A DNA stretch of 64,000 bases from Pseudoxanthomonas dokdonensis (GCF_001431405.1 NZ_LDJL01000007.1:124001-188000); one strand, 5' to 3'; counted from the stretch's first letter, positions 16,843 through 26,115 are shown. Notes: a model not told the origin generated them from the letters alone. Program-made: numbers and translations.

Positions 16843-19674
16843 TCAGAAATTGAAACGCACGCCCACATTGTATTGGCGGCCGATGACGTCATACAGCGAA
16901 CGCACCGTGGCGTAGCCACCCGTACCGGTGATTGCCGGATCCTTGTCGGCTACGTTGCGTACAGATGCGAACACGCTGACCGTGGCATCGTCTGCATGGT
17001 AGATGTCGTAGGAGCCGCCCAGATCGAAGTAGGTGCGACCGGAATGGCTGAGGACGTTGAGATCCTTGTAGGTGTAGCTGTTGTTGATGTTGCCGCCGCC
17101 GATGTAGCGCACCCCAGCATTGAAGCCCCAGGGCCCGATGCGGTAGTTGCCGGTCAGGTTGCCGGTCCAGCGGGGCTGGCCGCCGACACTGGCGATGGTT
17201 GGCTGGTCGGTGCTGCCGGCCAGCTGGGTGACGGTTTCACCGTCGTCCAGTTCCAGTGTATCCACGTAGGACACCAGGCTGCGCACGCCCAGCTCGCCAT
17301 TGCCGAGCGGGGTGCTGTAGGAAAGTTCGAAGTCCGCGCCGCTGACCAGCATCGACTGCAGGTTCTGCGGCGATACTTCGACGTATGAAATCAGGCCGCT
17401 GTCGGGGTCGCGGACGATCAGATCGCACAGCTGCGGCTGGCCGCCGTAACAGCGGTCGACGATTGCCGATGCCTGGAAAGTGGTGATCGCCTTGTCAACG
17501 CTGATGCGGTAATAGTCCAGCGACATCATCAGGTTGGGCAACGGGCTCAACACGATGCCGGCGGTGGTGGTATCGGCTTCTTCCGGATCCAGCCCGGGAT
17601 TGCCCGAAGACACCGACTGCACCAGGTACGTGGTCCCGGTGTCACGGTCGAACACATTGAAGTTGGCCGATGATGCACCGCTGTACAACTCGTCAAGCGA
17701 AGGCGCACGGATGTCGCGTGACTGGGTGGCACGCAGGCGCAACAGCTCATTGACCTGCCAGGAACCGCCGATCTTCCACGAGGCAACCGAACCGGACGTG
17801 CTGTAGTCGGTCAGACGCGCGGCCAGATCCAGATCCAGCGACTGCGCCCAGGCGGTATCGGCGGCCAACGGCAACACCCATTCGGTGAACAGCTCTCTGA
17901 CCTCGACTTCACCGTCCCAGGGCACGGTATTGCCGGTATTGAAGTCACCGGCCATCGAGCGCGCGTCCGAAGTCACGTCGGCGCGTTCGCGACGCCACTC
18001 GACACCGGTCGCCATCGACACGGGACCGGCCCAGGTTTCGAAGGGTTCGCCGCGCACGGTTGCGGCAGCGGCATCCTGGACAATGCGCGAGTTGACCCAG
18101 GAGGTACCGGTCACGTAATCGCGCGCCGCCTGCGAGGGGGCACCGTCGCCGAACAGGTTGATCGCCTGGCAACCCGCGGCGCGCGCGTCGGCGTCGCGAC
18201 AGACCGCCGCACCGGTGGCCGGGTCGATGATCGAATTCAGGGCATAGGCGAATTCACTGGTCAGGCGCTTGTCGTAGCTGCGCAGCATGGTCTCGCTTTC
18301 GCCATGGGTGTAATAGGCGTCCCAGCTCCAGTAGTTGTCCATCAGGCCTTCGAGCCCGGCCACCACTCGCTTGGTTTCCATCGTCTTGTCGTTTACTGCA
18401 CGCGCGTAGTCGCGGTTGTAGCGGCCCATCTTGAAGCTGTCGATGCCGGCGTCGTCCATTGCCTGGCCAATGCTGGTCGGCAGGAATGCGTTGTCACGCT
18501 TGATGGTCAAGCCGCTGTCGGTGCGGGTGAGGCTGTTGTAGTAAAGGCTGGACTTGGCCCACGAAGCCTCGGCATAGCCAGTGACATTGGGAGTGAAGTC
18601 GAACGACAGGCGCCCATAGACGCTCTCGCGATCAATCGGCGTCTCCAGCACGAATTCGGCTGAGCCATCGGCGCCGTCGCCACCGACCATGCTGGAACTG
18701 CTGACCAGGTCGCCATACTCGAACGGTATCGGGGTGCCGTCGTCGGCAAACTGGATCCCTTTCAACGGACCCGCGTTGATCAGGCCACCGAAGGTCATGT
18801 TGGAACTACGGGTGTTGTCAATCAGCAGTTGCCGCGGCTCGTCGTTGTCGGCGGTATAGGCTGGATTGGCGATCTTGCCCCAGCTACGCGCGCCCCAGTC
18901 CCGGTCGGCCAGTCTTGGAATGCCGTCGTTGCTGGCTTTTTCCACCGCCAGCAGCAGGTGGCCGCGGTCGTCGGCAAAACGTTTGCCAAAGGCCAGCGAA
19001 CCCAGTTGCGTATCACGGTCACCATGGCGGGTGGTGCCGGCCTGCAGCAGTCCCTTGACGCCTTCGAGTTCGCGGTCGAATTTGAAATTGACGACACCGG
19101 CGACGGCATCCGAACCCCATGCCGCCGACGCACCGCCGGTGACGATGTCGATGTTGCTGATCAACGTCTGCGGTATCGAATTGATGTCCACCGGGCCTTC
19201 GGTCTGGCTGGGTACCGAGCGTTTGCCATCCACCAGCACCAGCGTCCGGTTGAAACCCAGGCCACGCAGGTCAAGGTAATAGCCGCCGGCATAGGATGAG
19301 TTGTTGGTGGTGCTGGTCGGGGTCAGCGACGGGCGCACCGACGGCATCTGGTTGATGACCTCGGCGACGCTGATCGCCGCGGCGTTGCTGATCTCCTCGG
19401 CGCTGATCGCCGTTGTCGGCGTGGGTGCACTGAACCCACCACGCATCACCCGCGACGCGGTTACGCTGACCTTGTCCAGTTGTGTTGCGCTGCCAGGCGC
19501 TGCCGCGGTGTCGGGCTGCGACGATGTGGCCGGAACAGGCGCGGCCTGGGCCAGGACGCCAGCGCTGGGCAGCGACAACGCGGCGCAACAGGCCAGCGCC
19601 AACTGCCGCTGCCGGCAACCACGCGCACCGGGTTTGCCAAGGGATTGATGCGGGGAACAGGGATTGGCGCTCAC
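16843..19674 (-). CDS. TonB-dependent outer-membrane receptor of the D-glutamate locus
   Basis: A 943-residue receptor. The GTG at 19674 is chosen because GA-rich ribosome-binding sequence lies just upstream and the signal peptide (LALACCAALSLPSAGVLAQA) then begins about 25 residues in; a longer ATG frame from 19785 adds unconserved sequence. The plug domain has TPTTAISAEEISNAAAISVAEVIN, LDLRGLGFNRTLVLVDGKR and GGASAAWGSDAVAGVVNFKF, typical of the long peptide/oligosaccharide-type receptors with an extended plug. The barrel ends IGRQYNVGVRFNF with terminal Phe. A 39-bp element shared with the dgcN upstream region lies at 19833-19871, about 160 bp upstream, so co-regulation is likely. The substrate is probably a D-Glu-containing peptide or N-acyl D-amino acid (inference). 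Confidence 0.9.
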   Translation of the reverse strand: MSANPCSPHQSLGKPGARGCRQRQLALACCAALSLPSAGVLAQAAPVPATSSQPDTAAAPGSATQLDKVSVTASRVMRGGFSAPTPTTAISAEEISNAAAISVAEVINQMPSVRPSLTPTSTTNNSSYAGGYYLDLRGLGFNRTLVLVDGKRSVPSQTEGPVDINSIPQTLISNIDIVTGGASAAWGSDAVAGVVNFKFDRELEGVKGLLQAGTTRHGDRDTQLGSLAFGKRFADDRGHLLLAVEKASNDGIPRLADRDWGARSWGKIANPAYTADNDEPRQLLIDNTRSSNMTFGGLINAGPLKGIQFADDGTPIPFEYGDLVSSSSMVGGDGADGSAEFVLETPIDRESVYGRLSFDFTPNVTGYAEASWAKSSLYYNSLTRTDSGLTIKRDNAFLPTSIGQAMDDAGIDSFKMGRYNRDYARAVNDKTMETKRVVAGLEGLMDNYWSWDAYYTHGESETMLRSYDKRLTSEFAYALNSIIDPATGAAVCRDADARAAGCQAINLFGDGAPSQAARDYVTGTSWVNSRIVQDAAAATVRGEPFETWAGPVSMATGVEWRRERADVTSDARSMAGDFNTGNTVPWDGEVEVRELFTEWVLPLAADTAWAQSLDLDLAARLTDYSTSGSVASWKIGGSWQVNELLRLRATQSRDIRAPSLDELYSGASSANFNVFDRDTGTTYLVQSVSSGNPGLDPEEADTTTAGIVLSPLPNLMMSLDYYRISVDKAITTFQASAIVDRCYGGQPQLCDLIVRDPDSGLISYVEVSPQNLQSMLVSGADFELSYSTPLGNGELGVRSLVSYVDTLELDDGETVTQLAGSTDQPTIASVGGQPRWTGNLTGNYRIGPWGFNAGVRYIGGGNINNSYTYKDLNVLSHSGRTYFDLGGSYDIYHADDATVSVFASVRNVADKDPAITGTGGYATVRSLYDVIGRQYNVGVRFNF

Positions 19675-19982
19675 GGTCTCTCTCTCTCTTGTAGGAAATC
19701 GGGGCAACAGCGGGTCGGCCACAAGCGCTGCATTCCCAACGCATGCTCGGTCTTGGCGAAAAAAACGATCGTCCGGTAACAACACTGCAATGACCGGTTC
19801 GTCCCAACCTTAGCCAGCGTTGCCGGCTTCGACCAATGAAAAGACCATGGCCGGGCATAACGTGGAGTTATCGCTGGCGCGATCGCCTGCAATTCCCGCA
19901 ATGGCGTCCGATGCGCGAGTGGCCGGCGCTGCGCGACCATCTGGACAGGCACGCGGAGCGGTAGTTGGTTCTTGTGGCGCGC
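19675..19982 (-). promoter_or_regulatory. Upstream region of the TonB-receptor gene
   Basis: A 308-bp gene-free stretch between the LysR-type gene and the receptor. It holds the LysR-type box element at 19833-19871. On the minus strand, TTGGTC followed after 18 bp by TAAGGT gives a weak -35/-10 pair immediately downstream of the element. It ends in a GA-repeat ribosome-binding region. Confidence 0.45.
19833..19871 (-). promoter_or_regulatory. LysR-type box, copy 1 (upstream of TonB receptor)
   Basis: Read on the plus strand: CCAATGAAAAGAC, 9 variable bases, GCATAAC, 5 variable bases, GTTAT. The ATAAC-N5-GTTAT inverted repeat is a classic 15-bp LysR-type T-N11-A box. The same element with identical spacing lies upstream of dgcN at 26116-26154. 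Confidence 0.7.
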
Positions 19983-20885
19983 CTAGCGCAGTGCCTTCGG
20001 CGTCAGATCGGCAATGACACGGATGTGGTCGATGAAGGCTTGCTGGATTGGCGTTGGCTGCTCGCCGTTGCGCACAAGCAGGTACAGCGATACGTCCAGT
20101 TCGGGCTTCAAGGTGCGGATCTGGATGTTGTTGCCGCCGCCATAGGCGGTGAATGGATCGACGATGGCCAATCCATGTCCATCGACGACCAGCGCCCGTG
20201 CCAACTGGTAGGTCTGCACGTTGATGCGGGTCTGTGGTTCCGGTTGCAGATGTTGCAGGTGGGTGCGTACACGCCGGCCCAGTCCGTCATGCGACAGGAT
20301 CCCGATCATCCGTTCGCCTGCCAGCTCACTGACCGGCAGCGGCTTGTCGAGCAGCGCAGGCTTCCACCAGCCGGCCGGCGCGATCACGCGCAGCTTGTCG
20401 CGATGCAGGCATTGCAGCTGTATGTCGGGGTGGCGTACTTCCTGCAGGGTCAGGCCGATGTCGCTTTCACGCAGCAGCAGCGAGCGCAGCATTTCTCGCG
20501 AATGTTCGGTCACCAGCTCGATCGGCGCCTCGGCGAACGCAGCCGACAGACCGGTAACGGCCTGTGGCACCAGCGCGCTGGCCAGCGTCGGGATGCTGAC
20601 GACCCGCAATGGCCGATGGCCGGCATGTTTGATGCTGGCCGACAGCCGTTGCAGATCGCGCAGCTGATCGTGGATCTTCTCGATCCGCGCGCACAGCAGC
20701 TCACCCTCGGCGGTCAACTGCAATCGGCCGCGCACGCGGTTGAACAGGGCAAACCCGAGCTGCATTTCCGCATGCTGCAACAGCTTGGTCGCGGCCGGCT
20801 GCGAGACATTCAGCAGCTTGGCCGCTCCGGTCAACGTGCCGGCTTGCAGGACAGCCTGGAAAACCTCGATATGACGCAATCGCAT
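19983..20885 (-). CDS. LysR family transcriptional regulator of the D-glutamate locus
   Basis: A 300-residue LysR-type regulator, starting at the ATG 20885 (MRLRHIEVFQAVLQAGTLTG); the longer frame from 20924 adds 13 unconserved residues. The N-terminal winged helix-turn-helix spans residues about 1-60, with the recognition helix in NVSQPAATKLLQHAEMQLGF. The rest is the periplasmic-binding-like effector domain (PLRVVSIPTLASALVPQAV). It sits inside the minus-strand cluster, between gltS and the TonB receptor. A LysR regulator (DgcR) is reported to control dgcN-dgcA in marine bacteria, and this gene is the candidate counterpart; whether it is orthologous needs a tree. The shared LysR-type boxes at 19833 and 26116 are its likely targets. 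Confidence 0.88.
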   Translation of the reverse strand: MRLRHIEVFQAVLQAGTLTGAAKLLNVSQPAATKLLQHAEMQLGFALFNRVRGRLQLTAEGELLCARIEKIHDQLRDLQRLSASIKHAGHRPLRVVSIPTLASALVPQAVTGLSAAFAEAPIELVTEHSREMLRSLLLRESDIGLTLQEVRHPDIQLQCLHRDKLRVIAPAGWWKPALLDKPLPVSELAGERMIGILSHDGLGRRVRTHLQHLQPEPQTRINVQTYQLARALVVDGHGLAIVDPFTAYGGGNNIQIRTLKPELDVSLYLLVRNGEQPTPIQQAFIDHIRVIADLTPKALR

Positions 20886-20982
20886 GCTTGACTCTGGTCC
20901 AACCTTGTTTGGGGAACCGCGCACAGGTATTCGATCATGTCAGCCACGCGACCCTGGCGGACAGGTGCGTGCTGCCGCCGTG

Positions 20983-22194
20983 CTATTTCCAGAAGTTGAG
21001 GAAGCCGGTGATCACCAGCGCGTTGGCGAAGTCGATGAAGAACGCGCCCACCAGCGGCGCGACCAGGAAGGCTCGCGGGGCCATGCCGTAACGCTCCACC
21101 AGCGTCCGCATGACCGCCATCGCATTGGCCGTGGTCCCCAGCATGAAGCCGACGAAGCCACCGCCCATCACCGCGGCGTCGTAGTCGCGTCCCATCAACC
21201 GGTACACCACGATGAAAGCGAACAATCCGACCAGGGTCGCCTGCACGATCAGGATGGCGACCAGCGGCAGGGCCAGGCCCGCCAGCTCCCACAGTTTGAG
21301 GTTCATCAGTGCCAGTGCCAGGAACATCGACAGGCAGACATTGCCAATGACTTCGATGGTCGGCATCGACAATTTCAGCCAGCCGGTGCGGTCATCGAGA
21401 TTGCGCATCGCCGCGCCCACCAGCATCGCTCCGATGTAGCTGGGCAGGGTGATGCCAAGCTGGCTGATGCCCTGGCTGATCCAGGAACCCAGCCACATCG
21501 CGATCAGCAGCAGCACGATGCTCTTGAGCGCGGTGAATTCGCGTTGGCTGTGGCTCTGGCCGTTGGCCTGCTGATAGCCCGGATCATTCAACTGGGCCGC
21601 CAACTCCGGGTCTCCGTGGTCCGGCGTGCGGATGCCCCAGCGCCGGATCAGCGCGGTCGCCAGGGGACCGCCCAGCAGGCCGCCGCAGATGATGCCGGCC
21701 ATGGCCGCGGTGATCGCCACCGACTGCGCACCCTGCACGCCGGCCTGTTCGAACAGGGGCGCGAAGGCCAGGCCAGTGGCCGGACCGCCGGCCATGGTCG
21801 TGGAACCTGCCAGCACGCCGAACAGCGGATGCAGGCCAAACAGCTTGGCCACCATCACCCCGGCCAGGTTCTGCACGACGGTGAAGCCGGCGGCCAGGGC
21901 CAGGAAAATCGCCACCTGGCGGCCGCTGATGCGCAGCAGGCTGACGCTGGCGTTGGCGCCGATGGCGGTGAAGAAGGCAATCATCAGCGGCGTCTGCAGG
22001 CTGGTGTCCAGCGCGAACAGGGTCTGTCCACGGCCATGGGCCACCAGGCTGGCGAGTGCCAGCAGCAAACCGCCGACGACCGGCGCGGGAATGTTGTAGC
22101 GGCTGAGGATGGAAACGTGGCGGCACAGCCCGTAGCCAACCATCAGGCAGGCGCCGGCAAGGGCGAGGGTCTGGATGGCGTCCAGCTCAAACAT
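20983..22194 (-). CDS. gltS: Sodium/glutamate symporter, GltS family
   Basis: An inner-membrane Na+-dependent glutamate carrier of 403 residues with 10-12 hydrophobic segments. Family motifs are seen: the N-terminal region ending YNIPAPVVGGLLLALA, the first reentrant-loop motif TTMAGGPATGLAFAP, and the C-terminal half with LGTTANAMAVMR and FVGFMLGTTANAM. The two GG-rich reentrant loops typical of the GltS/ESS fold are present. Placement in a D-glutamate catabolic cluster suggests uptake of D-Glu (GltS family members accept both enantiomers in E. coli) or L-Glu released in the periplasm. It begins 57 bp after the D-aminoacylase gene and is probably co-transcribed. Confidence 0.93.
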   Translation of the reverse strand: MFELDAIQTLALAGACLMVGYGLCRHVSILSRYNIPAPVVGGLLLALASLVAHGRGQTLFALDTSLQTPLMIAFFTAIGANASVSLLRISGRQVAIFLALAAGFTVVQNLAGVMVAKLFGLHPLFGVLAGSTTMAGGPATGLAFAPLFEQAGVQGAQSVAITAAMAGIICGGLLGGPLATALIRRWGIRTPDHGDPELAAQLNDPGYQQANGQSHSQREFTALKSIVLLLIAMWLGSWISQGISQLGITLPSYIGAMLVGAAMRNLDDRTGWLKLSMPTIEVIGNVCLSMFLALALMNLKLWELAGLALPLVAILIVQATLVGLFAFIVVYRLMGRDYDAAVMGGGFVGFMLGTTANAMAVMRTLVERYGMAPRAFLVAPLVGAFFIDFANALVITGFLNFWK

Positions 22195-22251
22195 CGATTT
22201 CTCCTGCGGTGGTGGGGACGACGCGCCCGCGGACAGGCACGCGTGGACCCA

Positions 22252-23946
22252 TCACGGGCAGGAGCCCGCCGTGGGGACATGGTGCAGCAGCTTGCCGGCC
22301 AGCACGTCGGTGGCCTCGCCCTGGTCAATCGCAAGCCTGCCGTTCACCAGCAGCGACTGCACGCCTAGCGACAGTTCCTGTGGATGCAGGTAATCCGCAC
22401 GCGGGGCATATTTGACAGGGTCGAAAACCACGATGTCGGCATGGTAACCCGGGCGCAGCAGTCCGCGCTTGTGCAGACCGAGCAGGCGCGCGCTCAGGCC
22501 GGTCGAACGATGGATGAATTCGCCCAGGCCCAGCAGCTGATCGCGCTGCACGTAATCGACGTATTTCTTCGGAAACGTGGCGTACTGGCGCGGGTGTCCG
22601 TCGGAACCGTCGGAGCTGGTGATGACCCAGGGCTGCCGCATCAGCAGGCGCACGTCGTCCTCGGCCATGTTGAACGAAGCCACCGAGCCAGCCGAACGGA
22701 CGCCCGGTGGTCGGTCGTCGCCTTCGACGATGCGGATTGCGGCGTCAACCGCATCGATGCCCCATTCGCCGGCTACCTGGCTCAGGCGTTTGCCGGTCCA
22801 GGGATGGCCGGCGGCGGTCAGCAGCAGCGATTCGGCGCCGCCACGACGGCGCAGATTGTCCTGCATCTGCTGACCGATCCGTGCGCGCAGGGTCGGGTCG
22901 CGCAGGCGTTGCAGCAACGCGCTGCGGCCGCCATCCTGCGCCCACAGCGGAAACAACGCGGACTTGAGGTTGGTGCCGGACGCCAGCCACGGATACTGGT
23001 CGGCGCTGACCTGCTGGCCCTGTGTGCGAGCGTCATCAATGAGCCGGACAAGCGCGCCGGCCTGGCCCTGGACGTCGACGCCAAGCGCCTTGAGATGGGC
23101 GATGTGCACTGGCAGGCCGGCCCGGCGACCAATTTCCAGCGCTTCGCGGGTCGAGTCCAGCAGGCCAAGCGTGTACGAGGACTCATCGCGCTGATGGGTG
23201 TCGTAGATGCCGCCACGCAGTGCCGCCTCGTGCGCAAGGGCCACGACCTCGTCGGTATCGGCAAAGCTCTGTGGCGCATAGAACAGGCCAGTGGAGAAGC
23301 CGAAGGCACCCTCGCACATGCCGTTGGCGACCAGCTCGCGCATGGCCTGCAGTTCATCGGCATCGGGATGACGGTCATCTTCCCGCAGCACCGCCCGGCG
23401 CACCGGCCCGAAGCCGACGTAGGGTGCGAGGTTGGTGCCGACGCCATGGTTGTCGAACCAGCGCCGCTGTTCGGCCACCCGCGGGCTGCCGTCGCCGTCA
23501 ACGCCGACCATCAGCGTGGTCACGCCCTGGTACAGCCAAGGCAGGTTGCGGCGGACCGAGGCATCAGGCGAGGTGATGTAGGTCTTGGGGTGGGCATGCG
23601 CGTCGATGAAACCCGGCGCCACCACCATGCCCTTCGCATCCAGCAGGCGCCGCGCTCGATAGTGCCGCGAGGCATCGTCGGTGAGCGCGACGATGCGGCC
23701 GTCGGACACCACCACGTCCTGCTGCCTGGGATCGCCACCACTGCCGTCATACACCGTGCCGCCGCGGATGACCACGTCCACCTGGGTGAGAGCGGCGACT
23801 GGCGCATCGCCCGCCGCCTGCCCGTTGTCGTGGCAGGCCGACAGACACAATGCCAGGCAGGCGATCGCAGGCCACCGGGCGGCGTTGAGAAGGCCTGCTC
23901 CGATGCCAGGGATCGTTGTCGTGGATGCTGTTCTCATGGTTTTCAT
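22252..23946 (-). CDS. Exported N-acyl-D-amino-acid deacylase family lipoprotein (amidohydrolase)
   Basis: A 564-residue amidohydrolase-superfamily enzyme. The ATG at 23946 overlaps the dgcA stop (ATGA) and gives a signal peptide with lipobox LSAC, Cys38, so the enzyme is predicted to be membrane-anchored outside the cytoplasm. The TIM-barrel metal motif PGFIDAHAHP has His117 and His119. Further family motifs are FGFSTGLFYAP, HIAHLKALG and SSDGSDGHPRQYATFPK, the last matching the end-of-barrel Asp region of D-aminoacylases. At the position where D-aminoacylases usually have a metal-ligand Cys (in a GVTT-x-x-x-G-NCG context), this protein reads GVTTLMVGVDGDGSP and lacks it. Expected reaction: release of a D-amino acid, perhaps D-Glu, from an N-acyl or peptide form. 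Confidence 0.85.
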   Translation of the reverse strand: MKTMRTASTTTIPGIGAGLLNAARWPAIACLALCLSACHDNGQAAGDAPVAALTQVDVVIRGGTVYDGSGGDPRQQDVVVSDGRIVALTDDASRHYRARRLLDAKGMVVAPGFIDAHAHPKTYITSPDASVRRNLPWLYQGVTTLMVGVDGDGSPRVAEQRRWFDNHGVGTNLAPYVGFGPVRRAVLREDDRHPDADELQAMRELVANGMCEGAFGFSTGLFYAPQSFADTDEVVALAHEAALRGGIYDTHQRDESSYTLGLLDSTREALEIGRRAGLPVHIAHLKALGVDVQGQAGALVRLIDDARTQGQQVSADQYPWLASGTNLKSALFPLWAQDGGRSALLQRLRDPTLRARIGQQMQDNLRRRGGAESLLLTAAGHPWTGKRLSQVAGEWGIDAVDAAIRIVEGDDRPPGVRSAGSVASFNMAEDDVRLLMRQPWVITSSDGSDGHPRQYATFPKKYVDYVQRDQLLGLGEFIHRSTGLSARLLGLHKRGLLRPGYHADIVVFDPVKYAPRADYLHPQELSLGVQSLLVNGRLAIDQGEATDVLAGKLLHHVPTAGSCP

Positions 23947-24932
23947 CGTCCGCCCCAGAAGCCATCGGCGGGAGGTTGCAGGCGACCGTTTTCGAAACGC
24001 GATCCGTCCGCATGGTCGTGGCTGAGCCACCACGGTCCGTCCAGGTCGACGAAGTCGGCATGCCGGGCGATGTGCAGCGCTGGCGCAATCCCCAGCGAGG
24101 AGCAGATCATGCAGCCGACCATCACCTGCAGATTCCGTTCGCGGGCGGCTGCCAGCATCAGCAGTGCCTCGCTGAGCCCGCCACTCTTGTCCAGCTTGAT
24201 GTTGACGGCCTGGTAGCGATCAACCAGCCGCGTCAGGTCGGCGGCGACATGGCAGGATTCGTCCGCGCAGATCGGTCGCTGCGGCTGGAAACCAAGCAGC
24301 GCAGCGTCATCGTCGCTGGGCAACGGTTGTTCCACCAGCGCCACATCGGTCTCCACCAGTACCGGCTGGATCCAGCGCAGCAATTCCAGATCCCAGCTCT
24401 CGTTGGGATCCACGATCAATCGTGCGCCCGGCGCTGCTGCGCGGACCGCGCGTATCTGCTCCGCCGGCTGTCGCGCATCGACCTTGATCTTGATCAGTGG
24501 CGCATCCGCCACCCGCGCGGCGGCCTTACCCATGATTGCTGGCGCATCCAGGCTGATGGTCAGCGCGCTGGTCATCACCGGCAGTGGACCATGGCCCAAT
24601 GCGTCACTGACGGCTACGCCATCAAGCCGGGCCTGCAGGTCCCACAAGGCATCATCCAGTGCGTTGCGGGCGGCGCCGGCGGGCAGCAACGACGCCAGTT
24701 GCTGGCGATTGGCGCCTTGTTCGATTGGCGCGCGCACGCTTTCCAGTTGCGCGATCACCGACGCGACGCTTTCGCCGTAGCGCGCGTAGGGCACCGATTC
24801 GCCACGGCCGCGCATGCCGTCCTGCTGCAGTGACACTTCCACCACCTCGGCGGATGTCTTGACCCCACGCGAAATCCGGAACGGATGCGCCAGCGCCCAG
24901 CTGCGGTGGCTGGCGCTCAGCCGGCGAAGCAT
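23943..24932 (-). CDS. dgcA: N-acetyl-D-glutamate racemase DgcA-like (dipeptide-epimerase family)
   Basis: A 329-residue enolase-superfamily enzyme close to L-Ala-D/L-Glu epimerases. The capping domain (1-120) is followed by the barrel with the catalytic KIK motif (Lys148, Lys150), metal ligands Asp175 (IVDPNESWD), Glu201 (VEQPLP) and Asp224 (CADESC), and the second catalytic Lys region NIKLDKSGG (244-252). In the recently described DgcN-DgcA route, DgcA interconverts N-acetyl-D- and N-acetyl-L-glutamate. The assignment rests on pairing with dgcN, whose stop it overlaps by 16 bp; alone it could equally be called a dipeptide epimerase acting on L-Ala-D-Glu from peptidoglycan. The next gene overlaps by 4 bp (ATGA). 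Confidence 0.85.
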   Translation of the reverse strand: MLRRLSASHRSWALAHPFRISRGVKTSAEVVEVSLQQDGMRGRGESVPYARYGESVASVIAQLESVRAPIEQGANRQQLASLLPAGAARNALDDALWDLQARLDGVAVSDALGHGPLPVMTSALTISLDAPAIMGKAAARVADAPLIKIKVDARQPAEQIRAVRAAAPGARLIVDPNESWDLELLRWIQPVLVETDVALVEQPLPSDDDAALLGFQPQRPICADESCHVAADLTRLVDRYQAVNIKLDKSGGLSEALLMLAAARERNLQVMVGCMICSSLGIAPALHIARHADFVDLDGPWWLSHDHADGSRFENGRLQPPADGFWGGR

Positions 24933-26002
24933 GACTGCAACCGATCGGCGATGCGGTCCATGCCCATCGTCACCGGGTCCTGGCAGGGCAGGTCGAGCTG
25001 GTTTTCGATGCTCTCGCAGGCGCGCTGCGCCTCATCGCGGTCCATGCCCGAGGTATTGAGTGCCACGCCAATGGCAAGCACGCCCGGACTGGTCAGGCGG
25101 GCGGCGGCCAGGTTGGCTTCCAGGCATGTGCGCAGGTGCGGAACCGGGTAGTGCGGCAGGCCACGCATGTGCTGGCGCGTCGGCTCATGACACAACAGCA
25201 ATGCATCGGCTTGTGCACCGTGCAGCAGCCCCAGCGATACCCCGGCATAGGACGGGTGGAACAGCGAACCCTGGCCTTCGATGATGTCCCAGCCGCCATC
25301 CTCGCGTGCCGGTGAAATCCATTCGGCCGCGCCCGAAATGAAGTCCGCGATTACCGCGTCGATGGGCACGCCGCCGCCGGCAATGAAGATCCCGGTCTGG
25401 CCGGTGGCCCGGAAATCAGCGGCCAGGCCACGCGCCCGCAGCTCTTTTTCAAATGCCAGTGAAGCGTACATCTTGCCCACCGAGCAATCCGTGCCGACCG
25501 TCAGCAGCCGCTTGCCGGCGCGGCGCTGGCCATGGCCGACCTGCAGTGGCGGCGGATTGCGGGCATCGTAGAGATGGCGATCGTTGCGTTGTGCCGCAGC
25601 GACGATGGCCGGATGCGATGCCAGGCGCTGGTGCAGTCCGGATGCGACGTTGAGTCCGGCATCGAGTGCCGCCACCACCGCACGCACGGTTTCCTCGTCC
25701 ATGACCCCACCGGCGTTGGCGACGCCGACGATCATCGTATTGGCACCGGCCAGGCGCGCCTGCCGGGCGTCCATGTCAGTCAGGCCGACGCTGGTCCGGC
25801 ACTGGCTGCCGCGCAGTTGCCCGACGCACCATTGCGGACGCCAGTAGGCCAGCCCGCGGGCGGTCTTGGCCGCCAGATCATCGCGGGCGTTGCCCAGGTA
25901 CAACAGATAGGGCGGCGCCCACTGCGCATTGGCTGCACCGGCAACGATGGCGGGGCCGGTGCTGTCTGGCGATGCGGAAGAGGAATTCATGCGAGTGCTC
26001 AT
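24917..26002 (-). CDS. dgcN: D-glutamate N-acetyltransferase DgcN-like (DUF1611)
   Basis: A 361-residue cytoplasmic protein of the DUF1611 family. The N-terminal domain (PYLLYLGNARDDLAAKTARGLAYWRP) is Rossmann-like; the C-terminal domain begins with a P-loop, GTDCSVGKMYASLAFEKELR, and contains FRATGQTGIFIAGGGVPIDA and EGQGSLFHPSYAG, all hallmark stretches. DgcN is reported to acetylate D-glutamate as the first step of a D-Glu catabolic pathway, with DgcA as second enzyme. The start at 26002 (MSTRMNSSS) is uncertain: an ATG at 25990 is as good, neither has a clear ribosome-binding site, and the longer frame to 26119 is excluded because it runs into the LysR-type element. It is the first gene of the minus-strand cluster, and a LysR-type box lies 114 bp upstream. 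Confidence 0.86.
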   Translation of the reverse strand: MSTRMNSSSASPDSTGPAIVAGAANAQWAPPYLLYLGNARDDLAAKTARGLAYWRPQWCVGQLRGSQCRTSVGLTDMDARQARLAGANTMIVGVANAGGVMDEETVRAVVAALDAGLNVASGLHQRLASHPAIVAAAQRNDRHLYDARNPPPLQVGHGQRRAGKRLLTVGTDCSVGKMYASLAFEKELRARGLAADFRATGQTGIFIAGGGVPIDAVIADFISGAAEWISPAREDGGWDIIEGQGSLFHPSYAGVSLGLLHGAQADALLLCHEPTRQHMRGLPHYPVPHLRTCLEANLAAARLTSPGVLAIGVALNTSGMDRDEAQRACESIENQLDLPCQDPVTMGMDRIADRLQSCFAG

Positions 26003-26115
26003 GATGGAGAGATGCTGCCTGCGCAGTGACGGGAAAGTCCGGGGCGGCCCATGCGGGGGAGGAGGCATGGCCGCCACCGGGACCCATCCACGATAGGCAG
26101 CCAGCGATGCCTTTC

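Noticed and set aside
22384-24216. 610-codon open frame on the plus strand
   Set aside because: Antisense to the deacylase gene and dgcA, both with intact catalytic motifs.
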